Assembly (NCBI GenBank): GCA_963796705.1
Contig: CAWCMK010000004.1
Location: forward strand, 62,001 to 126,000
Source: VRUE01 sp963796705
GTDB lineage: Bacteria; Actinomycetota; Thermoleophilia; Solirubrobacterales; 70-9
DNA length: 64,000 nt
Direction: 5' to 3'
Below, piece after piece: positions 23,951 through 32,513 of the stretch; the stretch's first letter is position 1; each line of letters begins with the position of its first letter. The position numbers and the translations under genes are program-made. The notes below the pieces were generated by a model. That model saw only the letters and a list, made by a program, of their open reading frames with translations. It made no database searches and was not told the DNA's origin.

Positions 23951-25017
23951 TCGCCCGTCACCTGCTTGACCACGCGGGTCAGTGCCCTGATCCCAAAGGC
24001 GCCCTCGATCGAGTCCTTGACCGTGCCTTCGCGGCCGATCGCGAAGAGCCAGGGCTCGCTCGGCAGGTGATAGGCCAGCACCTGCGGGCGCACGTGCTTG
24101 GCGGGGTCGTTTTCGTTGTAGATCTCCATGTGGATAAAGGCCGCCTTGTCTCCGTAGAGCTGTTTAACCTGCTCGGCCACGTCAACAACGGGGCCACAGA
24201 CCCGACTCTGGCAGAACTTGGGGGTTGCAAACAAGAGGATCATCGGTTCTCTGCCGAGCGCTTCGGCGTAGTCAACCTTGTTCTGGGTGTCGGGCGGGAC
24301 GCGCGTCGTGATCTTCGAGAGATCGCCGCCGACCTCGGCTGCGGTCGGCGTGTGGATCAGCGGCGCCCGCTGGCCGGGGCGCGGGACCCGGTGGAACTCG
24401 CCGACGTTGGCCCCGCTCAGAACCTTGGCGCTGAAATGGCCGTCTTCCTCGATCACCGCCGCGATCCGCCATTCGCCGTCGCTGGGGAAGTTGAGCGCCG
24501 TTGAGTAGATGGCGCTCGCCGAGAGGGGATTTTCAGCAGTGGTCTCGGACCTGAAGGCAGGCTTGGTTTCGAGGCTTTCGATTGCCGCGGGGAACGGTCC
24601 GATCGCGGGTTCTTCCAGGGCTTTGATCTGCGCCTGCGCTGCCGCGCCCTTCTTCAATTTGCCGTCTTTTTGGGGATGCAGCTTCGGCACCTTGGAGATG
24701 TAGAGCGCTACCTTGGCGTCGTTGACCTGGGTGCCGGCTTTTTCAGAGACGCCGAAGGGGAAGCGGTTCTCACCCCTATAGAAGACCATCGCCGCCGGCG
24801 TGAGGACGAGTTTTGAGGGCTTCATCCCTTTCAGGACTTCGTCCAGCGAACGGCCCGCCGTCGCCGGGAAGGCGCTCTTGGCCGGGGCGGGGATGTTGCG
24901 CGCCGGGGGCGCCTGGGTGGTGGTCTGGGTCGAGGCGCCGGAGCCGCATCCGGCGAGGAGCGAGGCGATCCCAAGCAGGCAGACGGGAGCGCTGATTTCG
25001 GCGGGAGGGCGGCGCAC
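23947..25017 (-). CDS. Lipoprotein with C-terminal thioredoxin-like domain
   Basis: A 356-residue lipoprotein (ASLLAGC, lipobox Cys about residue 24) with an Ala/Pro-rich linker. The middle part has a beta-rich domain (FYRGENRFPFGVSEKAG, DAKVALYISKVP, NFPSDGEWRIAAVIEEDG). The C-terminal domain is thioredoxin-like: EPMILLFATPKFCQSRVCGPVVDVAEQV, with a C-x4-C pair, then AAFIHMEIYNENDP and LPSEPWLFAIGREG. The Cys spacing is four residues rather than the two of reductases, so a redox, copper or structural role is undecided. The 3' end overlaps the Hpt gene. Confidence 0.8.
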   Translation of the reverse strand: MRRPPAEISAPVCLLGIASLLAGCGSGASTQTTTQAPPARNIPAPAKSAFPATAGRSLDEVLKGMKPSKLVLTPAAMVFYRGENRFPFGVSEKAGTQVNDAKVALYISKVPKLHPQKDGKLKKGAAAQAQIKALEEPAIGPFPAAIESLETKPAFRSETTAENPLSASAIYSTALNFPSDGEWRIAAVIEEDGHFSAKVLSGANVGEFHRVPRPGQRAPLIHTPTAAEVGGDLSKITTRVPPDTQNKVDYAEALGREPMILLFATPKFCQSRVCGPVVDVAEQVKQLYGDKAAFIHMEIYNENDPAKHVRPQVLAYHLPSEPWLFAIGREGTVKDSIEGAFGIRALTRVVKQVTGE

Positions 25018-25086
25018 CGGGCCATGTTATTCGGGGGGGATGTAGGGTGCCCGCGACCCGAAGGAAAGCGCAAAAGGGGGACCTAG

Positions 25087-25821
25087 GTGGCGCAACAGAA
25101 GGCGGCATTGATCACGGGAGCCTCGAGTGGGATCGGACTGGCGATCGCCCGCGTGCTGGGCGCTGAGGGCTATGCCCTGACGGTCGCCTCGCGGCGTCCC
25201 GAGAAGCTCGAGGAGGCCGCCTCGAACCTCCGCGCCGAGGACTTCGAGGTGCTCGCGGTCCCCGCCAACATGACCTCTGAGGAGGAGCTGGCGAAGGTCT
25301 TCGCGAAACACCGCGAGGCCTACGGGCGCCTCGACGTGCTCGTCAACAACGCCGGCGTCGGGATCGGCGCGCCGATGGCCGAGATCCAGACCAAGCACCT
25401 CGACATGCAGCTGGCGGTCAACCTGCGGGCGCTGATCATCGGCACCCGGGAAGGGCTTCCGATGTTGCGCGAGGCGGGCGCCGAACACGGCAAGGCGCTG
25501 ATCGTCAACACCGCCTCGATCGCCGGCAGGATGGGACAGGGTTGGCTCTCGATCTACGGCGCGACCAAGGCCGCCGTCGTCAACTTCACCGAAGCGACCC
25601 ACCGCGAGGCGGGGGCCGAAGGGGTTCAGTGCACGGCCCTGGCGCCCGCCTTCGTCGATACACCGATGACCGAGTTCGCCAAGGGACAGGTCCCGGGCGA
25701 GGAGATGATCCAACCCTCAGACATCGGCGAGGCGGTGCGGTTCCTGCTGCGGACCTCGCGCAACTGCCACGTGCCGGAGATCCTCTTCACGCGCCCCGGT
25801 GAGGGGGTCGGCGGCCCCTGA
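25087..25821 (+). CDS. Short-chain dehydrogenase/reductase (SDR)
   Basis: A 244-residue classical SDR. The NAD(P) motif TGASSGIGLAIA is at the N-terminus, NNAGVGIGAP follows, and the catalytic Ser and Tyr-x3-Lys are in TASIAGRMGQGWLSIYGATKAAVVNF (Ser, then Y-G-A-T-K). Sequence order and size fit 3-oxoacyl-ACP reductase-like or sterol/alcohol dehydrogenases; the substrate is unknown. GTG start at 25087 with AGGGGGACC upstream. It begins a rightward pair with the glycosyltransferase gene, suggesting modification of a lipid or natural product. Confidence 0.9.
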   Translation: MAQQKAALITGASSGIGLAIARVLGAEGYALTVASRRPEKLEEAASNLRAEDFEVLAVPANMTSEEELAKVFAKHREAYGRLDVLVNNAGVGIGAPMAEIQTKHLDMQLAVNLRALIIGTREGLPMLREAGAEHGKALIVNTASIAGRMGQGWLSIYGATKAAVVNFTEATHREAGAEGVQCTALAPAFVDTPMTEFAKGQVPGEEMIQPSDIGEAVRFLLRTSRNCHVPEILFTRPGEGVGGP

Positions 25822-25835
25822 GGAGGGGGCGCGGG

Positions 25836-27077
25836 TTGAGGCGCCCGCTGCGAGTCCTGCTCGCCGCCTTCGGCGACGCGGGCCACGTCTTCCCGGCGAT
25901 CGCCCTCGGCAGGGCCCTGGCCGGGCGCGGCCATGAGGTCCTCCTCGAGACCTGGGAGGAGCGGCGGGCCGCGGTCGAGGGCGCCGGCCTGGGCTTCACC
26001 GCGGCCGAGGAATACCGGATGTTCCCTCCCCCCGACCCCGACTCCGCGGACGGCGCCCACGCCGCCGAGGCGGCCCGGGCTCTCTTACCGCTGCTTGAGG
26101 AGATGCGCCCCGACGCGCTCGTCAGCGACATCCTCACCCTGGCACCGGCGCTTGCCGCCGAGAAGGCCGGGGTCCCGTGGGCGACGCTGATCCCCCACAT
26201 CTACCCGGTCGTCGAGCCCGGCCTGCCGTTCTTCGCGGTCGGCCTGGCGCCGCCGCGAACCTCGCTGGGGCGAGCCCTCTGGCGAGCCGGAACGCGCGCC
26301 CTCGAGGTCGGACTCGAGCACGGCCGTCGCGATCTGAACCGCCAGCGCGAACGCCTCGGCCTGGCGCCGATCGAGCACTTCCACGGCGGCATCAGCCCCG
26401 AGCTGGCCCTGGTCGGCACCTTCCCCCAGCTCGAGTACCCGCGCCGCTGGCCGGCCGGCGTCAAGGTCACCGGACCGCTGAGTTTCGAGCTGCCCCACCC
26501 CGACATCGAGCTGCCGCCCGGAGAGGAGCCGCTGGTTCTGATCGCGCCGAGCACGGCGCACGACTCCGACAACCGCCTGGTGCGCACCGCATTGGCGGCC
26601 CTGGCGCAGGAGCCGGTGCGCGTCGTCGCGACGACAAATCGGGTCGCTCCGCAGGTGCCGATCGAGGTTCCGGAAAACGCGGTCCTCGTCGAGTGGCTCA
26701 GCTACAGCCAGCTGATGCCGATCGCCTCGCTCGTCATCTCCCACGGCGGCCACGGCACAGTGGCGCGGGCGCTGAGCGCCGGGACGCCCGTCCTGATCAG
26801 CCCGATGATCGGTGACATGAGCGAGACCGCGATGCGGGTCGCCTGGGCCGGCGCCGGGCTCTCGCTGCCCTGGCGTCTGTGCCGGCCGGCGCCGCTGCGC
26901 TGGTCGGTGCGGCGCCTGCTCGCCGATGGTCGTTTCGCCGCACGGGCCAAAGAGCTGGCGAGCTGGGCGCGCGAGCACGACGGCTCCCGACGGGCCGCCG
27001 AGCTCGTCGAGGAACTTGCCAGCCGACACCGTGACCCAGCGAGAGGAGCCCATCGCCGGGCATCCCCGGCTCGCTGA
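25836..27077 (+). CDS. MGT-family glycosyltransferase (GT1-like)
   Basis: A 413-residue GT-B fold transferase. The N-terminal part (RVLLAAFGDAGHVFPAIALGRALAGRGHEVLLET) is the acceptor-domain start with the Gly-His loop. The C-terminal sugar-nucleotide domain contains LVLIAPSTAHDSDNRLVRTALAAL and LVEWLSYSQLMPIASLVISHGGHGTVARALSAGTPVLISPMIGD, the donor-binding HGGxGT stretch of macrolide and sterol glycosyltransferases. The start is TTG at 25836, with AGGAGG upstream, 14 bp after the SDR stop. The acceptor and sugar are unknown. Confidence 0.88.
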   Translation: MRRPLRVLLAAFGDAGHVFPAIALGRALAGRGHEVLLETWEERRAAVEGAGLGFTAAEEYRMFPPPDPDSADGAHAAEAARALLPLLEEMRPDALVSDILTLAPALAAEKAGVPWATLIPHIYPVVEPGLPFFAVGLAPPRTSLGRALWRAGTRALEVGLEHGRRDLNRQRERLGLAPIEHFHGGISPELALVGTFPQLEYPRRWPAGVKVTGPLSFELPHPDIELPPGEEPLVLIAPSTAHDSDNRLVRTALAALAQEPVRVVATTNRVAPQVPIEVPENAVLVEWLSYSQLMPIASLVISHGGHGTVARALSAGTPVLISPMIGDMSETAMRVAWAGAGLSLPWRLCRPAPLRWSVRRLLADGRFAARAKELASWAREHDGSRRAAELVEELASRHRDPARGAHRRASPAR

Positions 27078-27140
27078 GCACAGCAGCCGAGCGAGTCGCT
27101 GAGGATTGACAACTCCCGCGCCCAGCGCCAGGCTTGCCCC

Positions 27141-27515
27141 ATGGCGCAGCCGACCACATTGGGCGAGCAGTTCGCCCGCGCCCTCGCCGGTAAGGATTTC
27201 GAGACGATCATGGATTTGATGCATCCCGAGATTGACTTCCAGGGACTGACTCCGAGGCGCCACTGGGTAGCCACCGATCCCGCCCAGGCGGTCTCAGAGG
27301 TGCTCCGCGTTTGGTTTAAAGATTCAGACGAACTCGAGGCACTCGAGCAGCTCGAAGTCGCCTCCTTCGCCGATCGCGAGCGTGTCGGCTACCGGTTGAG
27401 CGGGCGCAACCCCGAAGGGCGGTTCCTGATCGAGCAGCAGGCCTACCTCTCCGCGCGCGACGGGAGAATCGCCTGGATGCGCGTCCTCTGCTCCGGATAT
27501 CGCCCCGTGCCTTGA
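27141..27515 (+). CDS. NTF2-like (SnoaL-type) small protein
   Basis: A 124-residue cone-shaped fold candidate. It begins with a helix (LGEQFARALAGKDFETIMDLMHPEIDFQGLTP), typical of the first helix and strand of NTF2-like proteins, and ends with strands (RFLIEQQAYLSARDGRIAWMRVLCSGYRP). Members are cyclases, isomerases or regulatory folds. There is no catalytic signature, so the role is unknown. It lies 63 bp after the glycosyltransferase on the same strand. Confidence 0.7.
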   Translation: MAQPTTLGEQFARALAGKDFETIMDLMHPEIDFQGLTPRRHWVATDPAQAVSEVLRVWFKDSDELEALEQLEVASFADRERVGYRLSGRNPEGRFLIEQQAYLSARDGRIAWMRVLCSGYRPVP

Positions 27516-27744
27516 AGGCAGGCGGCGCGGGCGGGCCCGCGGGCTAGCGCCTCCCGGCAGGCCAGCGAGGCCGGCGTGAAGGACTCCCTGCAGCGCTTTC
27601 CGCGACCTGCGCGGCACCCTCGGGGGTCCTGCCTCGACAGTTGAGGCCTCTGACCCCTTCGAGAGCCGAGCAGCGAGGATCGCAGGGAGCCCCACTCGTC
27701 GGCCGGGCTCGATCAGCAGACCCGAGGGCCGCTGGCGCGGGAAC

Positions 27745-27930
27745 CTATGAAGTCACCTCGATCGCTCGCAGGGCCCGCGCGGGCTGGCGCTGCGCCCGGC
27801 TGCGATCCGCGATCTCCCGCTCCTGGGAGGAACGCAGGCGGCTGCCGGACGCCAGCATTACCGCGGCGAGGATCGTCGAGAGGGCGCCGGCGGCGGCGAT
27901 GTTGATGATCATGATCGTGAGTACCGACAT
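27745..27930 (-). CDS. Small single-pass membrane protein, family member B (61 aa)
   Basis: The sequence begins MSVLTIMIINIAAAGALSTI, continues LAAVMLASGSRLRSS, and has a charged tail ending ARALRAIEVTS. GGAGG lies 9 bp before the ATG on the minus strand, which makes this a well-supported gene despite its size. It aligns with the proteins at 10523 and 40178 in the membrane segment (I..IN.....A.STILAAVM) and with the first also in the tail (LRAI). It has no close neighbour on the same strand. The 230 bp between it and the 27515 stop contains only GC-rich, non-coding sequence. Confidence 0.65.
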   Translation of the reverse strand: MSVLTIMIINIAAAGALSTILAAVMLASGSRLRSSQEREIADRSRAQRQPARALRAIEVTS

Positions 27931-28336
27931 GGGATTTGGCCTCCGTTTCGGGGACGTGATCTGGCGGCCCTTCGAGGTTCCTGAGTGAGCCTGGAAGTGA
28001 CCTGGACTTGCTCACAGAGATTTGCGGGGGTGCGGTAATGGGCCCGCCAATCGAGGGCAAAACCTCGGCAAAGGCAAATCTCGGGCCAAAAGCAGGGAGA
28101 CCACGGTGCTCCAGCATGCCGGCCCCCCGGCAACCTCCTGCTCGCCCGCCGTAGCGTCGCCAAGATTTCGCCAGCGCCGGGCTGATCGAATTACTCATTG
28201 CCACGACCGATGGACCGCTGCCGAACTGACCCAGGCTGAGCCTCGTTTCGCCAACGGTTTCACCTGAGGAGCGGCCGCGGAGCTTCGATCGAGACGATCA
28301 CAGAGCGAGGAGCCGCTCCTGGCTAGCATCGGGTCG
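27931..28336. other. Gene-free stretch before the CDF gene
   Basis: About 400 bp without a convincing gene. The left side holds the ribosome binding site and promoter region of the 27930 gene. The rest has short frames on both strands with no shared codon bias or motif. Confidence 0.5.
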
Positions 28337-29104
28337 ATGAATAGCGTCCTCGACTACGTGCCGCTCGAGGGTGATCGTCACCGCCATGGCGGGACGGTTC
28401 ACTCACATCCGCATCAGGGGCCACACGTCCACGACGGCGGGCATGCGCACGCCGGTCATCACCTTCATCACCCCGACGAGCATGGCCACAGCCACGGGCT
28501 GATCGATCCGAGCATCAAACGCTCGCGGGCCGGCCTCAGGGCAGTCGGCCTCTCGCTTGCCGTGCTCGGGGTTACCGCCCTGCTGCAGGTTGCGATCTAC
28601 GCCCTGACGAACAGCGTCGCGCTGTTGGCCGACATGATCCACAACTTTGGCGATGCCGCAACCGCGATCCCTCTCGGCGCTGCCTTCCTGTTGCGCTCCG
28701 CGGCAGCCGAGCGCCTGGCCGGCCTGTTCGTCGTCCTGGCGATCTTTATCTCGGCCTGCGTCGCCGGGATCGAGGCGATCTCACGGCTGATCAACCCGCA
28801 GGAGCCGACCAATCTGCTGCCCCTCGCGCTGGCCGGCTTCATTGGCTTCGCCGGCAACTGGACCGCCGGCGTGATCCGCAAGCACGCCGGCAGGACGCTA
28901 GATAGCCCAGCGCTGATCGCCGACGGCAACCATGCCCACGCTGACGCCTTCGTCAGCCTCGCCGTCGTCGCCAGCGCCAGCGTCGTCGCCCTCGGGGTTC
29001 CGATCGCCGACCCGCTCATCGGACTCGCCATCACCGGCGTGATCATGAAGATCACCTGGGATTCCTGGTGGACCGTGCGCGGAGCCCACCATCACTCCCA
29101 CTGA
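28337..29104 (+). CDS. Cation diffusion facilitator (Zn/Co exporter), short form
   Basis: A 255-residue CDF antiporter. The N-terminal 55 residues are extraordinarily His-rich (GDRHRHGGTVHSHPHQGPHVHDGGHAHAGHHLHHPDEHGHSH in essence), a metal-binding loop. The membrane part carries the two metal-site motifs: ALLADMIHNFGDA (His and Asp of helix II) and ADGNHAHADAFVSLAVV (the helix V HxxxD-type site). About six helices are present. The usual C-terminal cytoplasmic domain is missing: the protein ends shortly after the last helix with GAHHHSH. It should export Zn2+ (or Co2+) in exchange for protons. Confidence 0.9.
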   Translation: MNSVLDYVPLEGDRHRHGGTVHSHPHQGPHVHDGGHAHAGHHLHHPDEHGHSHGLIDPSIKRSRAGLRAVGLSLAVLGVTALLQVAIYALTNSVALLADMIHNFGDAATAIPLGAAFLLRSAAAERLAGLFVVLAIFISACVAGIEAISRLINPQEPTNLLPLALAGFIGFAGNWTAGVIRKHAGRTLDSPALIADGNHAHADAFVSLAVVASASVVALGVPIADPLIGLAITGVIMKITWDSWWTVRGAHHHSH

Positions 29105-29493
29105 GCGGGCGGGCGCACCGCAAACGCCGAGACGCCCGCAGAGCGCCGCCGCATTCGCCCCGACAGCACCGGATTGGTCGTCCTTGTGGTGATGATGATC
29201 GCCGTGATGGCGCGGCTCGCCGCGTGTCCGGAGGCCGTTTTGGCGGCCGGTGGGACCGGGCAGTGCGCAAGTAGGACCGCGTTTCAATCCACGCGAAGAC
29301 AGAATGCGCGCCTGGCTGATCCTGATCGGTGCGATAGGGAGCGGTGTTTGCATCCCCGTTCTCAGCGCAGGCTGACCTCGCAGCCGAGGTCGATGAAGGA
29401 CAGCGCCTCGCGGAAGCCATCTACAGCACCCTTGAGCCGCTCTATTTGATCTTCCCCAACCCCTCAGGCGGCCTTGATTCTGAGGCGATGAAA
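29105..29493. other. Gene-poor stretch before tRNA-Asn
   Basis: A 390-bp region without a reliable gene. Open frames on both strands are short and lack ribosome binding sites. A plus-strand frame ending at 29532 runs into the antisense of the tRNA, so it is an artefact. Confidence 0.45.
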
Positions 29494-29565
29494 CTCCGGG
29501 GGTGGGACTCGAACCCACAACCCCGCGGTTAACAGCCGCGTGCTCTTCCATTGAGCTACCCCGGA
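29494..29565 (-). tRNA. tRNA-Asn (anticodon GTT)
   Basis: The minus strand reads TCCGGGG as 5' acceptor strand, a D arm with CTCA-ATGG-AAGAGC, an anticodon arm CGCGGCTGTTAACCGCG with GTT in the loop, and a T arm GTGGGTTCGAGTCCCAC, ending CCCCGGA plus discriminator G. All stems pair. No CCA is encoded. About 130 bp separate it from the dnaG stop. Confidence 0.95.
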
Positions 29566-29698
29566 CCGAAAATCCGGCAACTACGCCGGATCGACTGTCG
29601 CGAGGAAATTTACCGGCAACGGCGTCAATCCCGCCTCGACCTCGGCGTGGCAATTGGCGGACGGCAGGATGCACTCTCGAGTCTCGGCTACGCCGGCG

Positions 29699-31468
29699 CT
29701 AGGCGACGCGCTCGGTGCGGGCGATGCGCTCGACAAGGGAGGCGCGCTCGCGACTGAGCGCGGCGCGGCGCTCATAATCGTCGGCGTCACCGGCGGCCGT
29801 GATCTCCATCTCGAGTCGACGCTGCTCGAGAAGCAAGTAGTTGAGCTCCATCGCCTCCGCCGAGGAGGGCTCCTCTCCGGCGAGGATCACCAGTTCGGTG
29901 ATCAGACTCGCCAGCTCCCCGTCATCGGTGGGCAGGTTCGACGCCAGATCGCGAGGGTGCTCGCGCAGCCAGCTGAGCGCCCGCCAGCCCAGCGGCGAGA
30001 GGTGTGCGGGTGTCAGCCGGCGCAGGTACTCGCCCCCCTCCTCGGGCTCGGCAACGCACATCGCCAGCAAGGCGCGCTCGCGGCGCTCGCGGGAGGTGAG
30101 CTCGGCAGCGCCGTGGCGCACGAGCTGCGGCGCATCACGGGGTTCTGGGTCTGCGCCGGCACTCGGTAGGGGTGCGGCCGTGACGCGGCCCATCACCAGC
30201 GCCGGCTCGAGGTCCAGCTGCTCGGCGACGCGACGCACCAGCTCATCGCGGCTGATCGACTCCCCCATCGCGGCGATGATCGGCGCCACCTCGCCCAGCG
30301 CCCGGTCGCGCTCGGCCGGCGAATCGGTGTCGGTTCGCTCCAACACCAGGCCGACCTGAAAGGAGGAGAGCTCAGCGGCGCCCTCGACCAGGGCCAGGAA
30401 GCGCTCGGCGCCGTCGGCCTCGTTCAGCATCTCGGCCGGGTCGACCCCGGTCGGCATCGCCGCCACACGGAGCCGCATCTTGCGGTTGCCCGCCACCCGC
30501 TGGGCGCGCAGCATCGCCTCCTGCCCGGCCGAGTCGGCATCGAGGGCGAGAACGACCTCCTCGACCATCGCCGAGAGCTCGGCCACCTGCTCCTCGGTCA
30601 CCGCCGTGCCCATCACCCCGACCGACTCCTCGACGCCGGCCTGGTGCAGGGCCAGGACGTCGGTGTAGCCCTCGACGAGGACCGCGCGGCCCGCCTTGGC
30701 GATCGCCGCCTTGGCCCGGTCGATCCCGTAGAGCATGCGGCTCTTGTGAAAGAAGTCGGTCTCGGCCGTGTTGACGTACTTGGCTCCCTGGTCAGAGCGC
30801 ATCGCTCTGCCCCCGAAGCCCAGCGTGCGCGAGCGCCGGTCGCGGATCGGGAACATGATGCGCGAGCGGAAGCGGTCATACTCGCCGCCGCCCCGACCGC
30901 GCTGGACCAAGCCCACGGCCCGCAGCTCCTCGACCTCAAAGCCGGCCCGCTGGCCGCGCAGCAGAACCTGGTCCCAGGCGCTCGGCGCATAGCCGACGCC
31001 GAAGGCGCGCAGCACCGCCTCGCCCAGCCCGCGCTCGGCCAGGTAGGCGCGAGCCTTGGCCGCCTCGCGCGCGTCGAAGAGGTAGGCGGCATAGAAGCTC
31101 GCGGTGCGATCGATGAGCTCTTCCAGGCGCCGGCGCCGCTGGCGCCGGGCCTCGGCGCGGGGGTCCTCCTGCTCGCGCTCAAGCTCGACCCCGTAGCGCT
31201 CGGCCAAAAGCTCGACCGCCTCGGAGAAGCCGAGCCCCTCCTTCTCCTCGACGAACTTGATCGTGTCACCGCCGACCCCGCAGCCGAAGCAGTGGTAGAG
31301 CTTCTCCTGGGCATCGACCGAGAAGGAGGGCGTGCGCTCCTCGTGGAACGGGCAGAGCCCGACCCAGCGGCTCCCCTGTCGGCGCAGATCGGTGTGGGCT
31401 GAGATCACCTCGACGATGTCGGCCGTCAGCTTGACCCGCTCGAGGCTCTCGGCGGAGATCAGGGCCAT
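29699..31468 (-). CDS. dnaG: DNA primase
   Basis: A 589-residue primase. The N-terminal CHC2-type zinc ribbon is visible (WVGLCPFHEERTPSFSVDAQEKLYHCFGCGVGGD). The TOPRIM core follows with VEGYTDVLALHQAGVEESVGVMGTAVTEEQ and the metal-binding VVLALDADSAGQEAM. The C-terminal helicase-binding region is present but diverged. It makes RNA primers for lagging-strand synthesis. The start ATG (31466-31468) overlaps the TGA of dgt; the open frame extends further upstream but lies inside dgt. Last gene of the fpg-recO-dgt-dnaG order. Confidence 0.96.
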   Translation of the reverse strand: MALISAESLERVKLTADIVEVISAHTDLRRQGSRWVGLCPFHEERTPSFSVDAQEKLYHCFGCGVGGDTIKFVEEKEGLGFSEAVELLAERYGVELEREQEDPRAEARRQRRRRLEELIDRTASFYAAYLFDAREAAKARAYLAERGLGEAVLRAFGVGYAPSAWDQVLLRGQRAGFEVEELRAVGLVQRGRGGGEYDRFRSRIMFPIRDRRSRTLGFGGRAMRSDQGAKYVNTAETDFFHKSRMLYGIDRAKAAIAKAGRAVLVEGYTDVLALHQAGVEESVGVMGTAVTEEQVAELSAMVEEVVLALDADSAGQEAMLRAQRVAGNRKMRLRVAAMPTGVDPAEMLNEADGAERFLALVEGAAELSSFQVGLVLERTDTDSPAERDRALGEVAPIIAAMGESISRDELVRRVAEQLDLEPALVMGRVTAAPLPSAGADPEPRDAPQLVRHGAAELTSRERRERALLAMCVAEPEEGGEYLRRLTPAHLSPLGWRALSWLREHPRDLASNLPTDDGELASLITELVILAGEEPSSAEAMELNYLLLEQRRLEMEITAAGDADDYERRAALSRERASLVERIARTERVA

Positions 31469-32478
31469 CAGAAGCGTGCCTCCTCGGGCACCGTCAGCTC
31501 GGTGAACCTGGCGATGCAGAAGCGGTCCGTCATCCCCGCCAGGTAGTCGGTCACCCGCTGGCACTCGCTCTCCCCGCGCTCGGCCTCGGGAACCTGCTCG
31601 GGATGCTCGATGTAGTGATCAAAGAGGCCGCGAACCGTGCGCCGCACCCGCTGCTGCTCGCCGCGCGCCGCCGCGCCCAGGTAGACGCGATCAAACATGA
31701 ACTTGCGCAGCCGCAGCATCGCCCCGCCGACCTCCTCGCTCTGCACGATGTCCTCGGCCGCGGCGGAGTTGGCGACGATGTCACGGACCAGCGTGTCGAT
31801 CCGCTGTGACCCGTTCGGGCCGAGCAGCTCGATCTCCTCGGCCGGCAGCTCCTCGGGCGCCAGGACCCCGGCCCGCAGGGCGTCGTCGATGTCGTGGTTT
31901 ATGTAGGCGACCCGGTCGACGAGCTTGACGATCCGACCCTCGAGGGTCGCCGGCTTGTTGGGGCCGGTGTGGTTGAGGATCCCGTCGCGGACCTCCTCGG
32001 TCAGGTTGAGACCCGCTCCGTCACGCTCGAGGACGTCGACGACCCGCAGCGAGTGCTCGTTGTGGCGGAAGCCGCCGCCGCAGCGCTCGCGCAGCGCCAC
32101 GTCGAGCGCCTCCTCGCCGCTGTGCCCGAACGGCGGGTGGCCGAGGTCATGGCCGAGGCCGATCGCCTCGGTCAGGTCCTCGTTGAGGGCCAGGGCGCGG
32201 GCCACGGTGCGGGCGATCCCGCAGGCCTCGAGCGTGTGGGTCAGGCGGGTCCGGTAATGGTCGCCCTCGGGCGCAATGAAGACCTGCGTCTTGTGCTTGA
32301 GGCGACGGAAGGCCTTCGAGTGCACGATCCGGTCACGGTCGCGCTGGAAGGGGGTGCGCAGGGGGCTGTCGGGCTCGGGCAGGCGCCGCCTTGCCGGGTA
32401 GGAGGGTGTCGCCCCGGCGGCGAGAAACTCGGCCTCCCAGGCGCGCACCCGGTCCTCGAGGTTGACCGTGGTCTCCAT
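31468..32478 (-). CDS. dgt: Deoxyguanosinetriphosphate triphosphohydrolase-like HD protein
   Basis: A 336-residue HD-superfamily enzyme. Conserved parts are FRRLKHKTQVFIAPEGDHYRTRLTHTLE, where the H is the first metal ligand, then EAIGLGHDLGHPPFGHSGE (the HD pair and substrate pocket), then GGFRHNEHSLRVVD and ILNHTGPN, and KLVDRVAYINHDIDDAL with the last Asp. Length and order match bacterial dNTPases. It hydrolyses dNTPs to deoxynucleosides and triphosphate, likely maintaining dNTP balance near the primase it is coupled to. Confidence 0.95.
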   Translation of the reverse strand: METTVNLEDRVRAWEAEFLAAGATPSYPARRRLPEPDSPLRTPFQRDRDRIVHSKAFRRLKHKTQVFIAPEGDHYRTRLTHTLEACGIARTVARALALNEDLTEAIGLGHDLGHPPFGHSGEEALDVALRERCGGGFRHNEHSLRVVDVLERDGAGLNLTEEVRDGILNHTGPNKPATLEGRIVKLVDRVAYINHDIDDALRAGVLAPEELPAEEIELLGPNGSQRIDTLVRDIVANSAAAEDIVQSEEVGGAMLRLRKFMFDRVYLGAAARGEQQRVRRTVRGLFDHYIEHPEQVPEAERGESECQRVTDYLAGMTDRFCIARFTELTVPEEARF

Positions 32479-32513
32479 CAGGAATGCTGGCGCCGTGCGC
32501 TCACGATCCGATC

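Noticed and set aside
28898..29674. Minus-strand frame containing a stretch typical of tRNA-derived pseudo-proteins
   Set aside because: Residues such as GSSMEEHAAVNRGVVGSSPTPG come from translation of the tRNA-Asn gene.
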